Shown here one piece after another: positions 1-9,604 of a DNA stretch of 64,000 nucleotides (positions are counted from its first letter, which is position 1; each line of letters opens with the position of its first letter). The DNA comes from Saprospiraceae bacterium (GTDB lineage: Bacteria > Bacteroidota > Bacteroidia > Chitinophagales > Saprospiraceae): NCBI GenBank assembly GCA_017985675.1, contig JAGNXB010000005.1:12346-76345 (forward strand), written 5' to 3'. A program made the translations under genes and the position numbers. Under the pieces are notes generated by a model. That model was not told the DNA's origin. It made no database searches and saw nothing but the letters and a program-made list of their open reading frames with translations.

Positions 1-2
1 TT

Positions 3-1232
3 GTTCGTAATGGACAGACCTTAACAATCGAGCCAGGTACTGTTATTTTTGGTGACAAAGTGACCCGTGCAATACTTGTGATTGACAAAGGCGGTAAACT
101 GGAAGCAAATGGCACAGTAGACAAGCCCATCGTTTTCACCTCCAGCCAGCCCGCTGGTATTCGTGACCGTGGTGACTGGGGCGGCTTGATCATACTGGGT
201 GCAGCAAACACCAACCAGCCAGATCCTAGCATCGAAGGTGTAACTCCTGCTGTTCTTTTTGGTACATTCCAAAATGGCGCTTCTGACGGTCAATCATCTG
301 GCACGCTGCGTTATGTACGTGTAGAGTTTGCAGGTATTGAATTGACGCCAAATAATGAAACCAACTCCATCACTTTGGGTGGTGTAGGACGTGGCACTAC
401 CATTGAATATGCACAAGTATCATTTGGTGGTGACGACGGTTTCGAGTGGTTTGGTGGTACCGTAAACGGTAAATACCTTGTTTCCTTTGCTTCCTGGGAT
501 GATGACTTTGACGTTGACTATGGGTATAGCGGAAACGTACAGTTCGCCCTTGCACTGCGTTATCCTGGCTTTGCAGACCAATCACAGTCAAATGGTTTCG
601 AGTGTGACAACGGTCCAAACGATAATGACGTAACGCCTTATACAACTGGAACATTTTCTAACATAACTGTTCTTGGTCCTATCAAATCGGGTTCTACTGC
701 TTCTAATGCTAACTACGGTCATTCTATTGACCTGCGTCGTCGTACGGCTGTATCCATTACTAACTCTGTATTTGCTGGTTTCCCAAGAGGTATTCGTATG
801 AATCAACCGTCTGTATTGACGCAGTACCAAAGCAATGCTGGTGTTGTAGAAAACAACCTTTTGGTTGCTCCTGCTTCTGCAACGGCTTATAATGTCGGTA
901 CAGGTGTAGTTGCAGGTGATGTATCTGCATATTGGCTGGCTAACAACAATACAACGATTGATGGTCCATCTGATGATGCGAAGCACATTGCATTGGGTAT
1001 CAACCCAGATTGGTTCTTTGGTTCACGTTTGACGGATCAGTATCCAAGTGACCCTAACTTTACGGTTGCTGCCGGAACTGCTCTTACAGGTGCATCATTT
1101 GCAAACGCAAAATTCAGCGAAGCAAACCGCACGACTTTCTTTGACAAAACAGTTGCTTTCCGTGGTGCTTTTGGTGGTGCCGACTGGACAAATACCTGGG
1201 CTGAATTCAACCCGGTTCTTAAAGCGTACTAA
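3..1232 (+). CDS. Secreted beta-helix-like repeat protein, 5' truncated
   Basis: The frame is open from base 3 to the TAA at 1230-1232, so the N-terminus, including any signal peptide, lies outside the window. The visible 409 residues are rich in Gly, Asn, Asp and aromatic residues, with recurring short beta-strand units (IEPGTVIFGD, GDWGGLIILG, LRYVRVEFAG, IEYAQVSFGGDDGFEWFGG). This looks like a right-handed parallel beta-helix of a cell-surface protein. Proteins of this look are common in Bacteroidota, often beside TonB-dependent receptors (family knowledge; no receptor is visible here). No T9SS sorting domain is seen at the C-terminus. A strong terminator follows directly. The molecular function is not known. 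Confidence 0.8.
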   Translation, partial: VRNGQTLTIEPGTVIFGDKVTRAILVIDKGGKLEANGTVDKPIVFTSSQPAGIRDRGDWGGLIILGAANTNQPDPSIEGVTPAVLFGTFQNGASDGQSSGTLRYVRVEFAGIELTPNNETNSITLGGVGRGTTIEYAQVSFGGDDGFEWFGGTVNGKYLVSFASWDDDFDVDYGYSGNVQFALALRYPGFADQSQSNGFECDNGPNDNDVTPYTTGTFSNITVLGPIKSGSTASNANYGHSIDLRRRTAVSITNSVFAGFPRGIRMNQPSVLTQYQSNAGVVENNLLVAPASATAYNVGTGVVAGDVSAYWLANNNTTIDGPSDDAKHIALGINPDWFFGSRLTDQYPSDPNFTVAAGTALTGASFANAKFSEANRTTFFDKTVAFRGAFGGADWTNTWAEFNPVLKAY

Positions 1233-1245
1233 GCTTTATTTTTTT

Positions 1246-1288
1246 AAAAAAAAGACTTGCTTCTACCTCAGGAGCAAGTCTTTTTTTT
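1246..1288 (+). terminator. Rho-independent terminator after the beta-helix gene
   Basis: A perfect 16-bp stem (1246-1261 with 1273-1288) encloses an 11-nt loop. The core GACTTGCT/AGCAAGTC is flanked by eight A on the left and eight T on the right, so it should work on either strand. It starts 14 nt after the stop codon at 1232. Confidence 0.93.
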
Positions 1289-1348
1289 AAGCTTTAGTTT
1301 CTACTTTTGATTTATTGAATAGCCTCTTAGTGTTATATTTCGCCAATT

Positions 1349-1948
1349 ATGAAATACCTCCTGATTTCCATTTTGACGTTAATTTTTTCATGTGCACCTT
1401 CTGCACCTGAGGCAGTGCCCGGCACCAAACCTGATCCCGCCACAGAACAGACTATATTACAAGCCATCATCCGATATGTGGGCAAAATGCCGGACAAAGC
1501 CTCTGTCGATACCCGATTTAATCCGGAATGGGATGACCATTATAAAAAAGCGTTGGCGATACATTCCATAGATCGAATGTATGAAGCAGAAGGTACCGGA
1601 GATATGTATTTAATTGTTAGCCGTATAGCGCCCAGCCTGAAGGAGAAAAAGGTTGCGGTGGGTTTACACTTGCGCATGGTGGCAGATTCCATTACGTTTT
1701 ACCATGAAGTTTTCAGGACATGGAAAATGCCTAAAGAAATATTAGTTCCGAAACAGGAAATGCTTTTTGCGAAAATGATAAAAGGAGAAGATCTAAGTCC
1801 ATGGTATCCTGAAACAACCGGCGACGAGTACATTGAATTCCCTAACAAGGATGCTTATTTTGATACAATCAACAGGCATTGGGTATCCCGTTTGGAAGAT
1901 CCTATCGCCCCCTATCGTGAAGCCAGTCAAAATCGAATGGCTGAGTAA
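1349..1948 (+). CDS. Orphan lipoprotein, unknown function
   Basis: Codes for 199 aa. Residues 1-15 form a short lipoprotein signal with lipobox IFSC, so Cys15 should be acylated and the protein membrane-anchored. The remainder is soluble and mixed alpha/beta, with several Trp and Tyr; I recognise no family. It stands between a terminator and the DUF1800 gene. A weak promoter-like pair (TTTTG at 1305-1309, TATATTTC at 1334-1341) precedes it, spaced 24 nt with one mismatch in the -7 element. Gene reality is likely from the signal peptide and codon pattern; the function is unassigned. Confidence 0.75.
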   Translation: MKYLLISILTLIFSCAPSAPEAVPGTKPDPATEQTILQAIIRYVGKMPDKASVDTRFNPEWDDHYKKALAIHSIDRMYEAEGTGDMYLIVSRIAPSLKEKKVAVGLHLRMVADSITFYHEVFRTWKMPKEILVPKQEMLFAKMIKGEDLSPWYPETTGDEYIEFPNKDAYFDTINRHWVSRLEDPIAPYREASQNRMAE

Positions 1949-2044
1949 TGTATTGACAATTGTTCACTACCTTTTAAACCAAGTTTAACATATACCGTCA
2001 AATAGGTGGCTGGCTGTACACGTTCAGCTACAATAAGCCCGGTT

Positions 2045-3466
2045 ATGTTAAGCACAACGCAAAAATTACAGCATCTCTACGCCAGGGCCGGTTTTGGCTT
2101 GAGTCCATTGGAATGGAAACGGCGGCAAAATTGGTCTGTAGAAAAAGCCATTGATGACCTCTTTTCAGAGGCAAAACGCAGTCTCCCTTTTGGGGGTTTT
2201 GAAGACGATGCGGAAGGCAAAGAGATGATGCAAGTACAAATGGGCGATCTCCCGGCTCGGGAGCGTCGTGAACTAGCCGAAAAACTGCGGAAAGAAAATC
2301 GACGGCTGTTATTGACGGGTGTCAATCGGGACTGGATCCATCGCATGGCTGATCCGGCACGAGTCGGATTTATGGAAAAAATGTTGCTGTTTTGGCATGG
2401 GCATTTCGCCGTGCAAACATTATTTGGCGGCTTAGCCAGGGTGTATCTCAATGCGATGCACCAGCACGCACTGGGCCGATTTTCCGATCTGACTATGGCG
2501 ATCGCTACTGATCCGGCAATGATTTTGTTTCTGAATAATCAACAAAATCACAAGGACAAACCCAATGAAAACTTTGCCCGGGAATTGATGGAATTATTTA
2601 CCCTCGGCCGAGGCCATTATACGGAAAAAGATGTCCGGGAAGCAGCACGAGCATTTACAGGTTGGGCTTGTATTCCACTGAAAGGTACATTTGTTTACAA
2701 AGAAGAAGATCACGACGCTGGTCAAAAAACCTTTTTTGGTCAAACTGGAGACTGGAACGGTCAAGACATCATTCGCATGATAATGGCCAAAAAAGAAACG
2801 GCCGTTTTCATTACTAAAAAGGTATACCGTTTTTTTGTCAATGACACCCCAAATGAAGATCGGGTAAAGGTGCTCGCTGATTCGTTTTATGTATCAGGTT
2901 ATGATATTAAATCCCTTTTGAAAGAGATCTTTTCAAGTGACTGGTTTTATGATGCGGAGAATGTGGGTAATCGGGTAAAATCCCCGGTTGAGCTGATTGC
3001 AGGACTTCTAAAGACGTTTCATGGAACGTTCGATGACCCGACAGCGCTTGCGATGGGACAGTCTGCATTGGGCCAGGTATTGTTTTTTCCGCCCAGTGTA
3101 GCTGGTTGGAATGGAGGCAAAAGTTGGATTGACAATCAACGCTTGTTACTGCGTTTCCAACTCCCTATGATCCTCTTTGAAGCTGCAGAGGTAGAAATTC
3201 AACTACCCGGGGATCCGCAAGCGGTGGAGGATACTAAAACAATCCGGAAGCTTCGGGCGGATATTGATGCCAAACCCCTGATGAAAGCATTAGGTCATCA
3301 ATCTTATGCAGGTGCCAAAGCAATGCTGATCCAATATGTATTACCAGGGACAAAAGCAGACGATTTGGATTGGCTTGAATCCTTCATTCCACCCGGGGAT
3401 CCTACCGATCGCATACTGGCGACGGCCATTCGTATATGTAGTCTTCCGGAATATCAATTGGCCTAA
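2045..3466 (+). CDS. DUF1800 family protein
   Basis: Codes for 473 aa from the ATG at 2045. The frame is open upstream to a GTG at 2006, but family members begin just before the conserved RAGFGLSP, so the ATG is preferred. DUF1800 hallmarks are visible: LFWHGHFAVQ, NENFARELMELFTLG, DVREAARAFTGWA and PPSVAGWNGGKSWI. The biochemical role of the family is not established. It is found almost always next to a DUF1501 gene, as here (12-nt gap), and is thought to act with it outside the cytoplasm. No clear signal peptide is seen with the chosen start. The operon partner downstream makes the family call secure. Confidence 0.93.
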   Translation: MLSTTQKLQHLYARAGFGLSPLEWKRRQNWSVEKAIDDLFSEAKRSLPFGGFEDDAEGKEMMQVQMGDLPARERRELAEKLRKENRRLLLTGVNRDWIHRMADPARVGFMEKMLLFWHGHFAVQTLFGGLARVYLNAMHQHALGRFSDLTMAIATDPAMILFLNNQQNHKDKPNENFARELMELFTLGRGHYTEKDVREAARAFTGWACIPLKGTFVYKEEDHDAGQKTFFGQTGDWNGQDIIRMIMAKKETAVFITKKVYRFFVNDTPNEDRVKVLADSFYVSGYDIKSLLKEIFSSDWFYDAENVGNRVKSPVELIAGLLKTFHGTFDDPTALAMGQSALGQVLFFPPSVAGWNGGKSWIDNQRLLLRFQLPMILFEAAEVEIQLPGDPQAVEDTKTIRKLRADIDAKPLMKALGHQSYAGAKAMLIQYVLPGTKADDLDWLESFIPPGDPTDRILATAIRICSLPEYQLA

Positions 3467-3478
3467 AATCAACTGATT

Positions 3479-4675
3479 ATGCATAGACGCGATTTTATCC
3501 GGCTGTCCTCCCTGGCTTCTGCATCACTGGCCATACCTGACCTATTTCGGCTGGGATCCCGATTGTTGGGGCAAAGTGTTTCCAAACGGAAACTAATCGT
3601 CATCCAGTTGACTGGCGGCAATGATGGTCTTAATACGTTCATTCCTTTTGAGGATGATCAATACTACCGATCCCGTGGGAGACTGGCATTAGCTAAAAAA
3701 GACCTTTTACAGGCATCCGGTCAAATGGGATTCCATCCGGCCCTGGAGGGCTTGAAATCGATTTACGAACAGGGCTGGATGACCATCCTGCAAAGTGTGG
3801 GCTACCCGGAGCCCAACTTATCGCACTTTCGATCCATGGATATCTGGCATACAGGTAGTTCGGCGCGCGACTATTTATCTACAGGATGGCTGGGGCGATG
3901 GCTTGACCAGCATGAGGGTGTGCCACATGAAGCCATTCAGGTGGACAATGCCTTATCCCTCGCATTGAAAGGTCAGCGTCGGCAGGGCTTTGCGCTCCGA
4001 AATCCGGAATCATTAAGACGGGCCGCAAAAAGTCCTTTTTTGGATGCGGTTACAACACATGGACATGACCATAAGGAGGAGATGGCGAGTTACCTGTATC
4101 AGACATTAGTCAGTACACAAGAATCTGCGGCCTGGTTAGTCGAAAAAAGCCGGACTCATTCGTCAAAGGTTGTATATCCGCAAACCCAGTTGGGTAAGGA
4201 TCTGAAGACGATTGCCGAATTGCTTACAGCCGATACGGATGCACAAATTTATTATGCCAGTTTGACGGGTTTTGATACCCATGTCAACCAGTTAAATCGC
4301 CAGGAGCGGCTTTTGCGTCAATATGGAGATGCAGTAAAAGCGCTAGTGACGGACCTCAAACAAAACAATCAATTGAAGGACACCCTGATCCTCACCTTTT
4401 CTGAATTTGGCCGCCGTGTTGATGCCAATGGCAGTGGTGGGACGGATCACGGCACGGCTAATGCGCTCTGGATGATTAATGAGGGTTATCTGACCCAACC
4501 TGGCTTTGCCAATGCCGCCCCGGATCTCGCGAACCTGGATGCAGGGAATCTTATTCATACGATTGATTTTAGATCGGTGTACGCCGCTTTGCTCCAGGAT
4601 TGGTTGGGGGTGGTGCCGGGATTAATTCTGGGGAATGATTGTCCGCCTGCTCATCCATTGATACGATCTGCGTAA
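3479..4675 (+). CDS. DUF1501 family exported protein
   Basis: Codes for 398 aa. The N-terminus has a twin-Arg-like start (HRRDFIRLSS) followed by a hydrophobic Ala/Leu stretch, consistent with Tat export. Family marks are IQLTGGNDGLNTFIPF near residue 40 and the C-terminal pair SEFGRRVDANGSGGTDHG, typical of DUF1501, which is distantly related to the sulfatase/alkaline phosphatase superfamily. The pairing with DUF1800 only 12 nt upstream is the normal arrangement and suggests co-translation. Substrate and reaction are unknown. I see no terminator before the next gene's promoter. Confidence 0.93.
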   Translation: MHRRDFIRLSSLASASLAIPDLFRLGSRLLGQSVSKRKLIVIQLTGGNDGLNTFIPFEDDQYYRSRGRLALAKKDLLQASGQMGFHPALEGLKSIYEQGWMTILQSVGYPEPNLSHFRSMDIWHTGSSARDYLSTGWLGRWLDQHEGVPHEAIQVDNALSLALKGQRRQGFALRNPESLRRAAKSPFLDAVTTHGHDHKEEMASYLYQTLVSTQESAAWLVEKSRTHSSKVVYPQTQLGKDLKTIAELLTADTDAQIYYASLTGFDTHVNQLNRQERLLRQYGDAVKALVTDLKQNNQLKDTLILTFSEFGRRVDANGSGGTDHGTANALWMINEGYLTQPGFANAAPDLANLDAGNLIHTIDFRSVYAALLQDWLGVVPGLILGNDCPPAHPLIRSA

Positions 4676-4735
4676 GAGTTTCGGTTTATAGATTACTACG
4701 TTGATTTGCGGGCATCTCTGTGAAGGGAATATGCG

Positions 4736-4761
4736 TTGTAGCGTATACCTTTATACTTTTG
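4736..4761 (+). promoter_or_regulatory. Candidate Bacteroidota promoter for the S9 peptidase gene
   Basis: TACTTTTG at 4754-4761 matches the Bacteroidota -7 consensus TAnnTTTG. A TTG lies at 4736-4738, but the 15-nt spacing is shorter than the usual 17-23. The site is 38 nt before the ATG at 4799. Confidence 0.5.
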
Positions 4762-4798
4762 AGGAAATAACGATTAATCACTATAATTTTTTTAATCC

Positions 4799-6973
4799 AT
4801 GGGGTCCATTTTTCGCTCAACGCTACAACTCCTATTCGGTCTAAGTGTATCTATTGTGTGGATGATACCCGTTTTCGGACAGGTGCCTATTACGTTAGAA
4901 AAAATCTGGGCTACTAATCAGTTGGCTCCAAAAAGTGTCGGTGATTTTAATTTTTTAAAGGACGGTCGGCATTATACCCGTTTGGAGCGAAATGCCATTG
5001 TCCGGTTTGATCTGGTCAATGGTGAACCTGTTGAAACAATTTATTCGGCTGGTGATGCTTTTTTAATTGAAGATTATTCCTTTAGTCCGGATGAACAGTT
5101 TATTTTATTTCAGACAAAACGAATGTCCATTTATCGCCATTCTTTTGCTGCGGATCATTGGGTGTGGGATAGACAAAAAAAGCAACTCTTTCCTGTATCA
5201 AAACATGGGAAACAACAAGTCGTACGATTTTCACCTACAGGGCGGCAGGTTGCATTTGTCAGGGAAAATAACTTATTTATTTCGGATTATAGCGAGGGCA
5301 TAGAAATGCAAATAACCCTTGATGGTATAAGAAATCAGATCATAAATGGTATTCCTGATTGGGTGTATGAAGAGGAATTCTCATTTTCTCAAGCCTACGA
5401 ATGGTCACCAGACGGAACGCGACTGGCTTTTATGCGATTTGATGAAACGGAAGTGCCGGAAATAACATTATCCTCTTATCGCGATCAGTTGTATCCGGCT
5501 GCTGAAACGTATAAATATCCTAAAGTAGGGGCAACTAATTCCGTTGTAACAGTACATGTTTATGATCTGGCAAGTGAAGAGACAATTCAACTACGCATTA
5601 GCAAGCCGCAGACAGAACATTATATTCCGCGAATAAAATGGACGGTTGATCCGGGTCAATTATGTGTATTCCGATTGAATCGGCATCAGAATGATTTGGA
5701 GCTGATCCTTTATGATCTTGACTCCGGACTGTCCCGCACTTTGCTCCGGGAGGCAAGTCCACATTATATAAGCATCCATGACAATTTGGATTTTTTAGCT
5801 GATGGCAATCATTTTATCTGGACATCGGAGAAAGATGGATTTAATCATATTTATTTATACGATCTACAGGGAAAAGAAATAAGGCAGCTTACTAAAGGTG
5901 ATTGGGAGGTGACGACCTGTTATGGTATTGATGAAAAAAAACAGAAGGTCTATTTTCAGGGCGCGCGCAGATCGCCCATGCAACGTGAGATCTATGAAGT
6001 GCCTGAAGATGGAGGTGAAATAAAAATGATTTTAGGGAGCTATGCCGATAATAGTGCCATCTTTTCTTCTACATTCGATTATGTTGTTGCAAACCATTCT
6101 GAAATCAATTCTCCACCTATTCATTCGGTGTATCACCGCACAGGGAAATATGTACGGACAATAGAAGATAACACGCATTTAGTGACAGCACAACGTGAAC
6201 ATGGTGTACAACCGGTCGAATTTTTTTCCTTTAGCACAATTGATGAGGTGCAATTAAATGGTTGGATGATAAAGCCGGCAGGTTTTGATCCGACCAAAAA
6301 ATATCCGGTTTTTATGTTTTTATATGGCGGTCCCGGGTCGCAGCAGGTGAGGGATTCCTGGCGCGGCACGAATTATTGGTGGTTCCAGATGCTGGCTCGG
6401 GAAGGATACCTCATTGCCTGCGTAGATAATCGTGGCACAGGAGGTCGGGGAGAAACTTTCAAAAAAATGACTTACCTGAAATTAGGTCATTACGAAACAA
6501 TAGATCAAATCGAAGCCGCAAAATATTTAGGTAAAATGCCTTTTGTAGATGCATCCCGGATCGGAATATATGGATGGAGCTACGGTGGTTATCTATCCAG
6601 CTTATGTCTTTTAAAAGGAAATGATGTGTTTAAAGCGGGTATTGCTGTTGCCCCGATTACAAACTGGAAGTGGTATGATTCTATTTACACGGAGCGATAT
6701 ATGCGCACGGAACAAGAGAATCCGGAAGGATATCGGGAGAATGCGCCGATATATTTTGCAGACAAACTGAAAGGAAATTATTTGTTAATTCACGGCACAT
6801 CGGATGATAATGTTCATTTTCAGCATACTGCCGAAATGGCGAATGCATTAATTGGTTCAAATAAACAATTTGACACTTATTTTTATCCCAATCGCAATCA
6901 CGGAATAGGAAATGCCCGCTTGCATCTCTATACCAAGATGAATGCATTCATCCGGGAGCATTTAGGAAAATAA
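4799..6973 (+). CDS. Dipeptidyl-peptidase IV-like serine peptidase (S9B)
   Basis: Codes for 724 aa with an N-terminal signal sequence ending near VFGQ, so it should act in the periplasm or at the surface. A DPP IV-type beta-propeller (about residues 80-470) carries the WVYEEEF motif (Glu191-193), the glutamate pair that in this family holds the substrate N-terminus. The alpha/beta-hydrolase domain has the nucleophile Ser594 in GWSYGG, Asp in HGTSDDNVHF and His in NRNHG. Length and order match the DPP IV/prolyl tripeptidyl peptidase family, which cleaves di- or tripeptides after proline. It is convergent with murI, with only 22 nt between the stops. The exact specificity cannot be read from sequence. 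Confidence 0.93.
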   Translation: MGSIFRSTLQLLFGLSVSIVWMIPVFGQVPITLEKIWATNQLAPKSVGDFNFLKDGRHYTRLERNAIVRFDLVNGEPVETIYSAGDAFLIEDYSFSPDEQFILFQTKRMSIYRHSFAADHWVWDRQKKQLFPVSKHGKQQVVRFSPTGRQVAFVRENNLFISDYSEGIEMQITLDGIRNQIINGIPDWVYEEEFSFSQAYEWSPDGTRLAFMRFDETEVPEITLSSYRDQLYPAAETYKYPKVGATNSVVTVHVYDLASEETIQLRISKPQTEHYIPRIKWTVDPGQLCVFRLNRHQNDLELILYDLDSGLSRTLLREASPHYISIHDNLDFLADGNHFIWTSEKDGFNHIYLYDLQGKEIRQLTKGDWEVTTCYGIDEKKQKVYFQGARRSPMQREIYEVPEDGGEIKMILGSYADNSAIFSSTFDYVVANHSEINSPPIHSVYHRTGKYVRTIEDNTHLVTAQREHGVQPVEFFSFSTIDEVQLNGWMIKPAGFDPTKKYPVFMFLYGGPGSQQVRDSWRGTNYWWFQMLAREGYLIACVDNRGTGGRGETFKKMTYLKLGHYETIDQIEAAKYLGKMPFVDASRIGIYGWSYGGYLSSLCLLKGNDVFKAGIAVAPITNWKWYDSIYTERYMRTEQENPEGYRENAPIYFADKLKGNYLLIHGTSDDNVHFQHTAEMANALIGSNKQFDTYFYPNRNHGIGNARLHLYTKMNAFIREHLGK

Positions 6974-6995
6974 TATTCACGAATTAAAGAGGAAA

Positions 6996-7811
6996 TTACT
7001 TCCACAATCCGTAATGCTCCAAATGGATTGATTCGCCGTAAAACTGTCGGGTAGTTCCTTCAAAGGAGGGCGTGTAATCGGAGACATAAAACCGGTGTGC
7101 AGGCCGCTCGTCTGTGCGCAAAAGACCAGCGTCAGATAAACGTTGTTTAACGGCTGTCGCAACCACGTCGGTTGAGTCGTAAATGGCGACCTGGCCCTGA
7201 TACCAGTCCTCGATTTCCTTGCGAATCAGTGGGTAATGAGTACATGCCAGCAACAAAGCTTCAATACCATCCAGCACAGGGTCGCCCAGATAAGTGTCCA
7301 ACACGGATCGGCTGATGGCATCATGCACAAAACCCTCTTCAATCATGGGTGCCAGCAATGGCGTAGCCAGAGAGCGCACTTCGATGCCGGGTGACTTATC
7401 ACGCAATCGCGCAGGATAGATGCCGGAGAGCACAGTGGTTTTTGTAGCGATGACGCCTACTTTCTGATGTCCGGATGTCACTACTTTTTCGACGAGAGGA
7501 TCAACAACATTTACAAAAAGAGACCGATGATCAAAAAAATCCAGTAGCACATCATATGCTGCGGATGAAGCACTATTGCAAGCGACAATAATCATCTTGC
7601 AATTTTGCTCAAGTAGAAACTTGGCTATTTGGAGGCTATAATAGCGGATGGCATCTGCAGATTTGTCGCCATAGGGCATATGGGCGGTATCGCCAAAATA
7701 GATAATCTGTTCGCCGGGTAATAAACGAACAACGGCATTGGCAACCGTAAGGCCGCCAATGCCGCTGTCAAATATTCCAATCGGTCTGTTTGCCGGGTTC
7801 AAATTAGTCAA
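6996..7811 (-). CDS. murI: Glutamate racemase
   Basis: Codes for 271 aa, the usual length. MurI interconverts L- and D-glutamate in the cytoplasm for peptidoglycan synthesis. Visible motifs are IGIFDSGIGGLTV with Asp15, the first catalytic cysteine in VACNSASS (Cys78) and the second in LACTHYPLI (Cys190). The start codon overlaps the last bases of the upstream OmpH-like gene by 8 nt, implying translational coupling in an ompH-ompH-murI operon. Both catalytic cysteines are present, so the enzyme should be active. Confidence 0.96.
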   Translation of the reverse strand: MTNLNPANRPIGIFDSGIGGLTVANAVVRLLPGEQIIYFGDTAHMPYGDKSADAIRYYSLQIAKFLLEQNCKMIIVACNSASSAAYDVLLDFFDHRSLFVNVVDPLVEKVVTSGHQKVGVIATKTTVLSGIYPARLRDKSPGIEVRSLATPLLAPMIEEGFVHDAISRSVLDTYLGDPVLDGIEALLLACTHYPLIRKEIEDWYQGQVAIYDSTDVVATAVKQRLSDAGLLRTDERPAHRFYVSDYTPSFEGTTRQFYGESIHLEHYGLWK

Positions 7812-8343
7812 CTTGAGCTGGTGCTGGGGTGGGGTAGGTCACGCCCATTTTAGCGATCACTCTTGGTGTGACGTCAAGCTTGGGATCTGCATACAGCAGG
7901 ACACCGTTTCCGGGGCTTGCATCAAATACGTATACAAGTCCATCCTCAGCAGCTACGGCATCAATAGCCTCTTGCATTTTTTTGATGATGGGTGAAACCA
8001 GCGTCTCTTGTTTTTCCGCCAGCTTTTGGCGCATTTCCTGCTCCATACCGCCGATGATTTCTTCTTCAGCCTGGAGCTTGGCTATTTCTTCTTCCTGGGC
8101 TTTAGGGGCTATCTCACCGGCTTGAATGCGCTGTTGGAGGGCCATACCTTTCTTTTGGTATTCTTCAACCATTGTCTTGATGCGGGCCTCGTATTGTTTC
8201 TGGAACACTTCCAGTTGGCTGTTGGCTTCTTTGACTTCAGGCAACAGGCTCATGACCTGTGCAGAATTAAGATATCCTACTTTCTGGGAAAATACGCTGG
8301 AAACCAGCAGGCCCAGGACCAGGGTGATCATTACTTGCTTCAT
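7804..8343 (-). CDS. OmpH/Skp family periplasmic chaperone
   Basis: Codes for 179 aa from the Met followed by KQVMITLVLG; the frame extends 12 codons further upstream, but only this start gives a proper signal peptide (cleavage after VFSQ). The mature part begins KVGYLNSAQVM, the classic OmpH/Skp opening, followed by a long Glu/Lys/Gln-rich coiled coil (about residues 35-130) and a short C-terminal beta segment with YVFDASPGNGVLLYA. Skp proteins hold unfolded outer-membrane proteins in the periplasm. It is the second of two tandem OmpH genes and overlaps murI by 8 nt. Confidence 0.9.
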   Translation of the reverse strand: MKQVMITLVLGLLVSSVFSQKVGYLNSAQVMSLLPEVKEANSQLEVFQKQYEARIKTMVEEYQKKGMALQQRIQAGEIAPKAQEEEIAKLQAEEEIIGGMEQEMRQKLAEKQETLVSPIIKKMQEAIDAVAAEDGLVYVFDASPGNGVLLYADPKLDVTPRVIAKMGVTYPTPAPAQVD

Positions 8344-8395
8344 AACTGTTTGTTGGTTGTTCTGTGTTGAAGGGGGCAAAAGTAGCTAAAACGGT

Positions 8396-8920
8396 TTAAT
8401 TGCGTTTCAGACGTTGTAGAAGGTCTTCTGTTTTGTCAAATGCGGCGCTGGCGAAGATGATTCCGGAAGAGCTGCTTTTGTCAAAAATAAAATCAAAACC
8501 TCTTTCATTGGCATAGGCCTCAATAACACCGTAGACTTTATCCTGAACTGGTCGTACGAGTTCCTGACGTTTTTTGAAGAGTTCGCCTTCTGTGCCAAAC
8601 TTGGCTTTCTGCATTTCGCGGATATCCTTTTCCTTGGTCAGAATCTCTTCTTCCCGCTGCTTGCGCATTTCTTCGCTCATCAGTACTTGTTCAGCCTGGT
8701 ACTTGTTGTACATCCCTTTGACCTTGTCAAATTCCTGTTCGATTTCCTGCCGCCACCTGGCAGCTATTTTATCCAGTTCGGTTTGAGCACTTTTGTAATC
8801 ATCCATGCTCTCCAGGATGAGGTTGATGTCCACACAGGCTACCTTTTGCGCTTCAGCGGAAGAAACAGCAAGAAGTAAGGCAGCAAAAAGGGGAATGAGG
8901 CTTAATTTAATTCGTTTCAC
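8396..8920 (-). CDS. OmpH/Skp family periplasmic chaperone, first copy
   Basis: Codes for 174 aa with a signal peptide (residues 1-24, ending SAEAQ), then KVACVDINLILESM and a charged coiled coil (about 45-125) ending in FDFIFDKSSSSGIIFAS. The layout matches the neighbouring paralogue; the two tentacle-like chaperones probably assemble as homo- or heterotrimers (family knowledge). Tandem ompH genes are frequent in Bacteroidota, usually downstream of bamA. Here no bamA precedes them; the upstream 680 bp are non-coding and lead away to the giant gene. Confidence 0.9.
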   Translation of the reverse strand: MKRIKLSLIPLFAALLLAVSSAEAQKVACVDINLILESMDDYKSAQTELDKIAARWRQEIEQEFDKVKGMYNKYQAEQVLMSEEMRKQREEEILTKEKDIREMQKAKFGTEGELFKKRQELVRPVQDKVYGVIEAYANERGFDFIFDKSSSSGIIFASAAFDKTEDLLQRLKRN

Positions 8921-9604
8921 AGTTCAAATTTTATATAAAAGATCGGATGAACACCATTGTAAGCGGTAAAAATAGGGATTTATTGTGACCGGAGATGGCC
9001 CGGACTGTTCTGCATTCTGTTTTCTTAGGTTTTTGTTAACCGGACGCGTTGATTATCAACATTATAATAATGGTAAAGGGCTAAGGGTACAATGGTTTTA
9101 ACGGGGTGTTAACCTATGCAATTTACATCAATGAGTACATATATGACTCATATCCGGGTAGTTGTTGTGGCGGTGTTTGCCGGGTGGTTCCTGAAAAAGG
9201 AAGTGCTTTTAAGACGGATAACAGCCTTTGATTTGATTGGTGAGGGGGAAAACCAGATGGATTTTGCCGGATTCGGATTTGCGGGTATCCGATTTGGTCA
9301 TCTTGTAAAAACGAGTAAAAAGTAGAAACAATTCTGATTTTTATTTTAATATAAATCAGTATAAATCAATTAAAAATAAGTAATGAATTAATAATATATT
9401 AAAAGTATTACATATTTTAAGTATGTGTTGTACATTAATTTAATGTTTTCTATTGTGTGAGAGTATTAAAATATGGACCTTTGCAAGGCTTTGCGGAGCG
9501 AAAGCTCCTCATCATTATAGTCCCAAAGACCTGATTTTGATTTTTCCAAACCTACATGCTTATGTAGGTCTTGGGGGGAATAGATTGAATATAAATTAGG
9601 TCTA
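8921..9604. other. 684-bp divergent intergenic region, AT-rich with structured leader
   Basis: No convincing gene lies here. The part next to ompH (8921-9330) is mixed in composition; a 69-codon frame at 9116-9325 has no family features. Bases 9330-9480 are extremely AT-rich and contain the repeated word ATAAATCA. Just before the giant gene are two stable hairpins: GGAGC-GAAA-GCTCC at 9495-9508 (GNRA loop) and CCTACAT-GCTT-ATGTAGG at 9551-9568. GGACCTTTG at 9475-9483 could pair imperfectly with CAAAGACC near 9524, closing the first hairpin. A TTG at 9453-9455 lies 21 nt before GACCTTTG (9477-9484), a -7-like element with one mismatch. Confidence 0.6.

Noticed and set aside
9116..9325. 69-codon open frame between ompH and the giant gene
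   Set aside because: No signal, motif or ribosome site, and it lies in a region of non-coding look; not supported as a gene.
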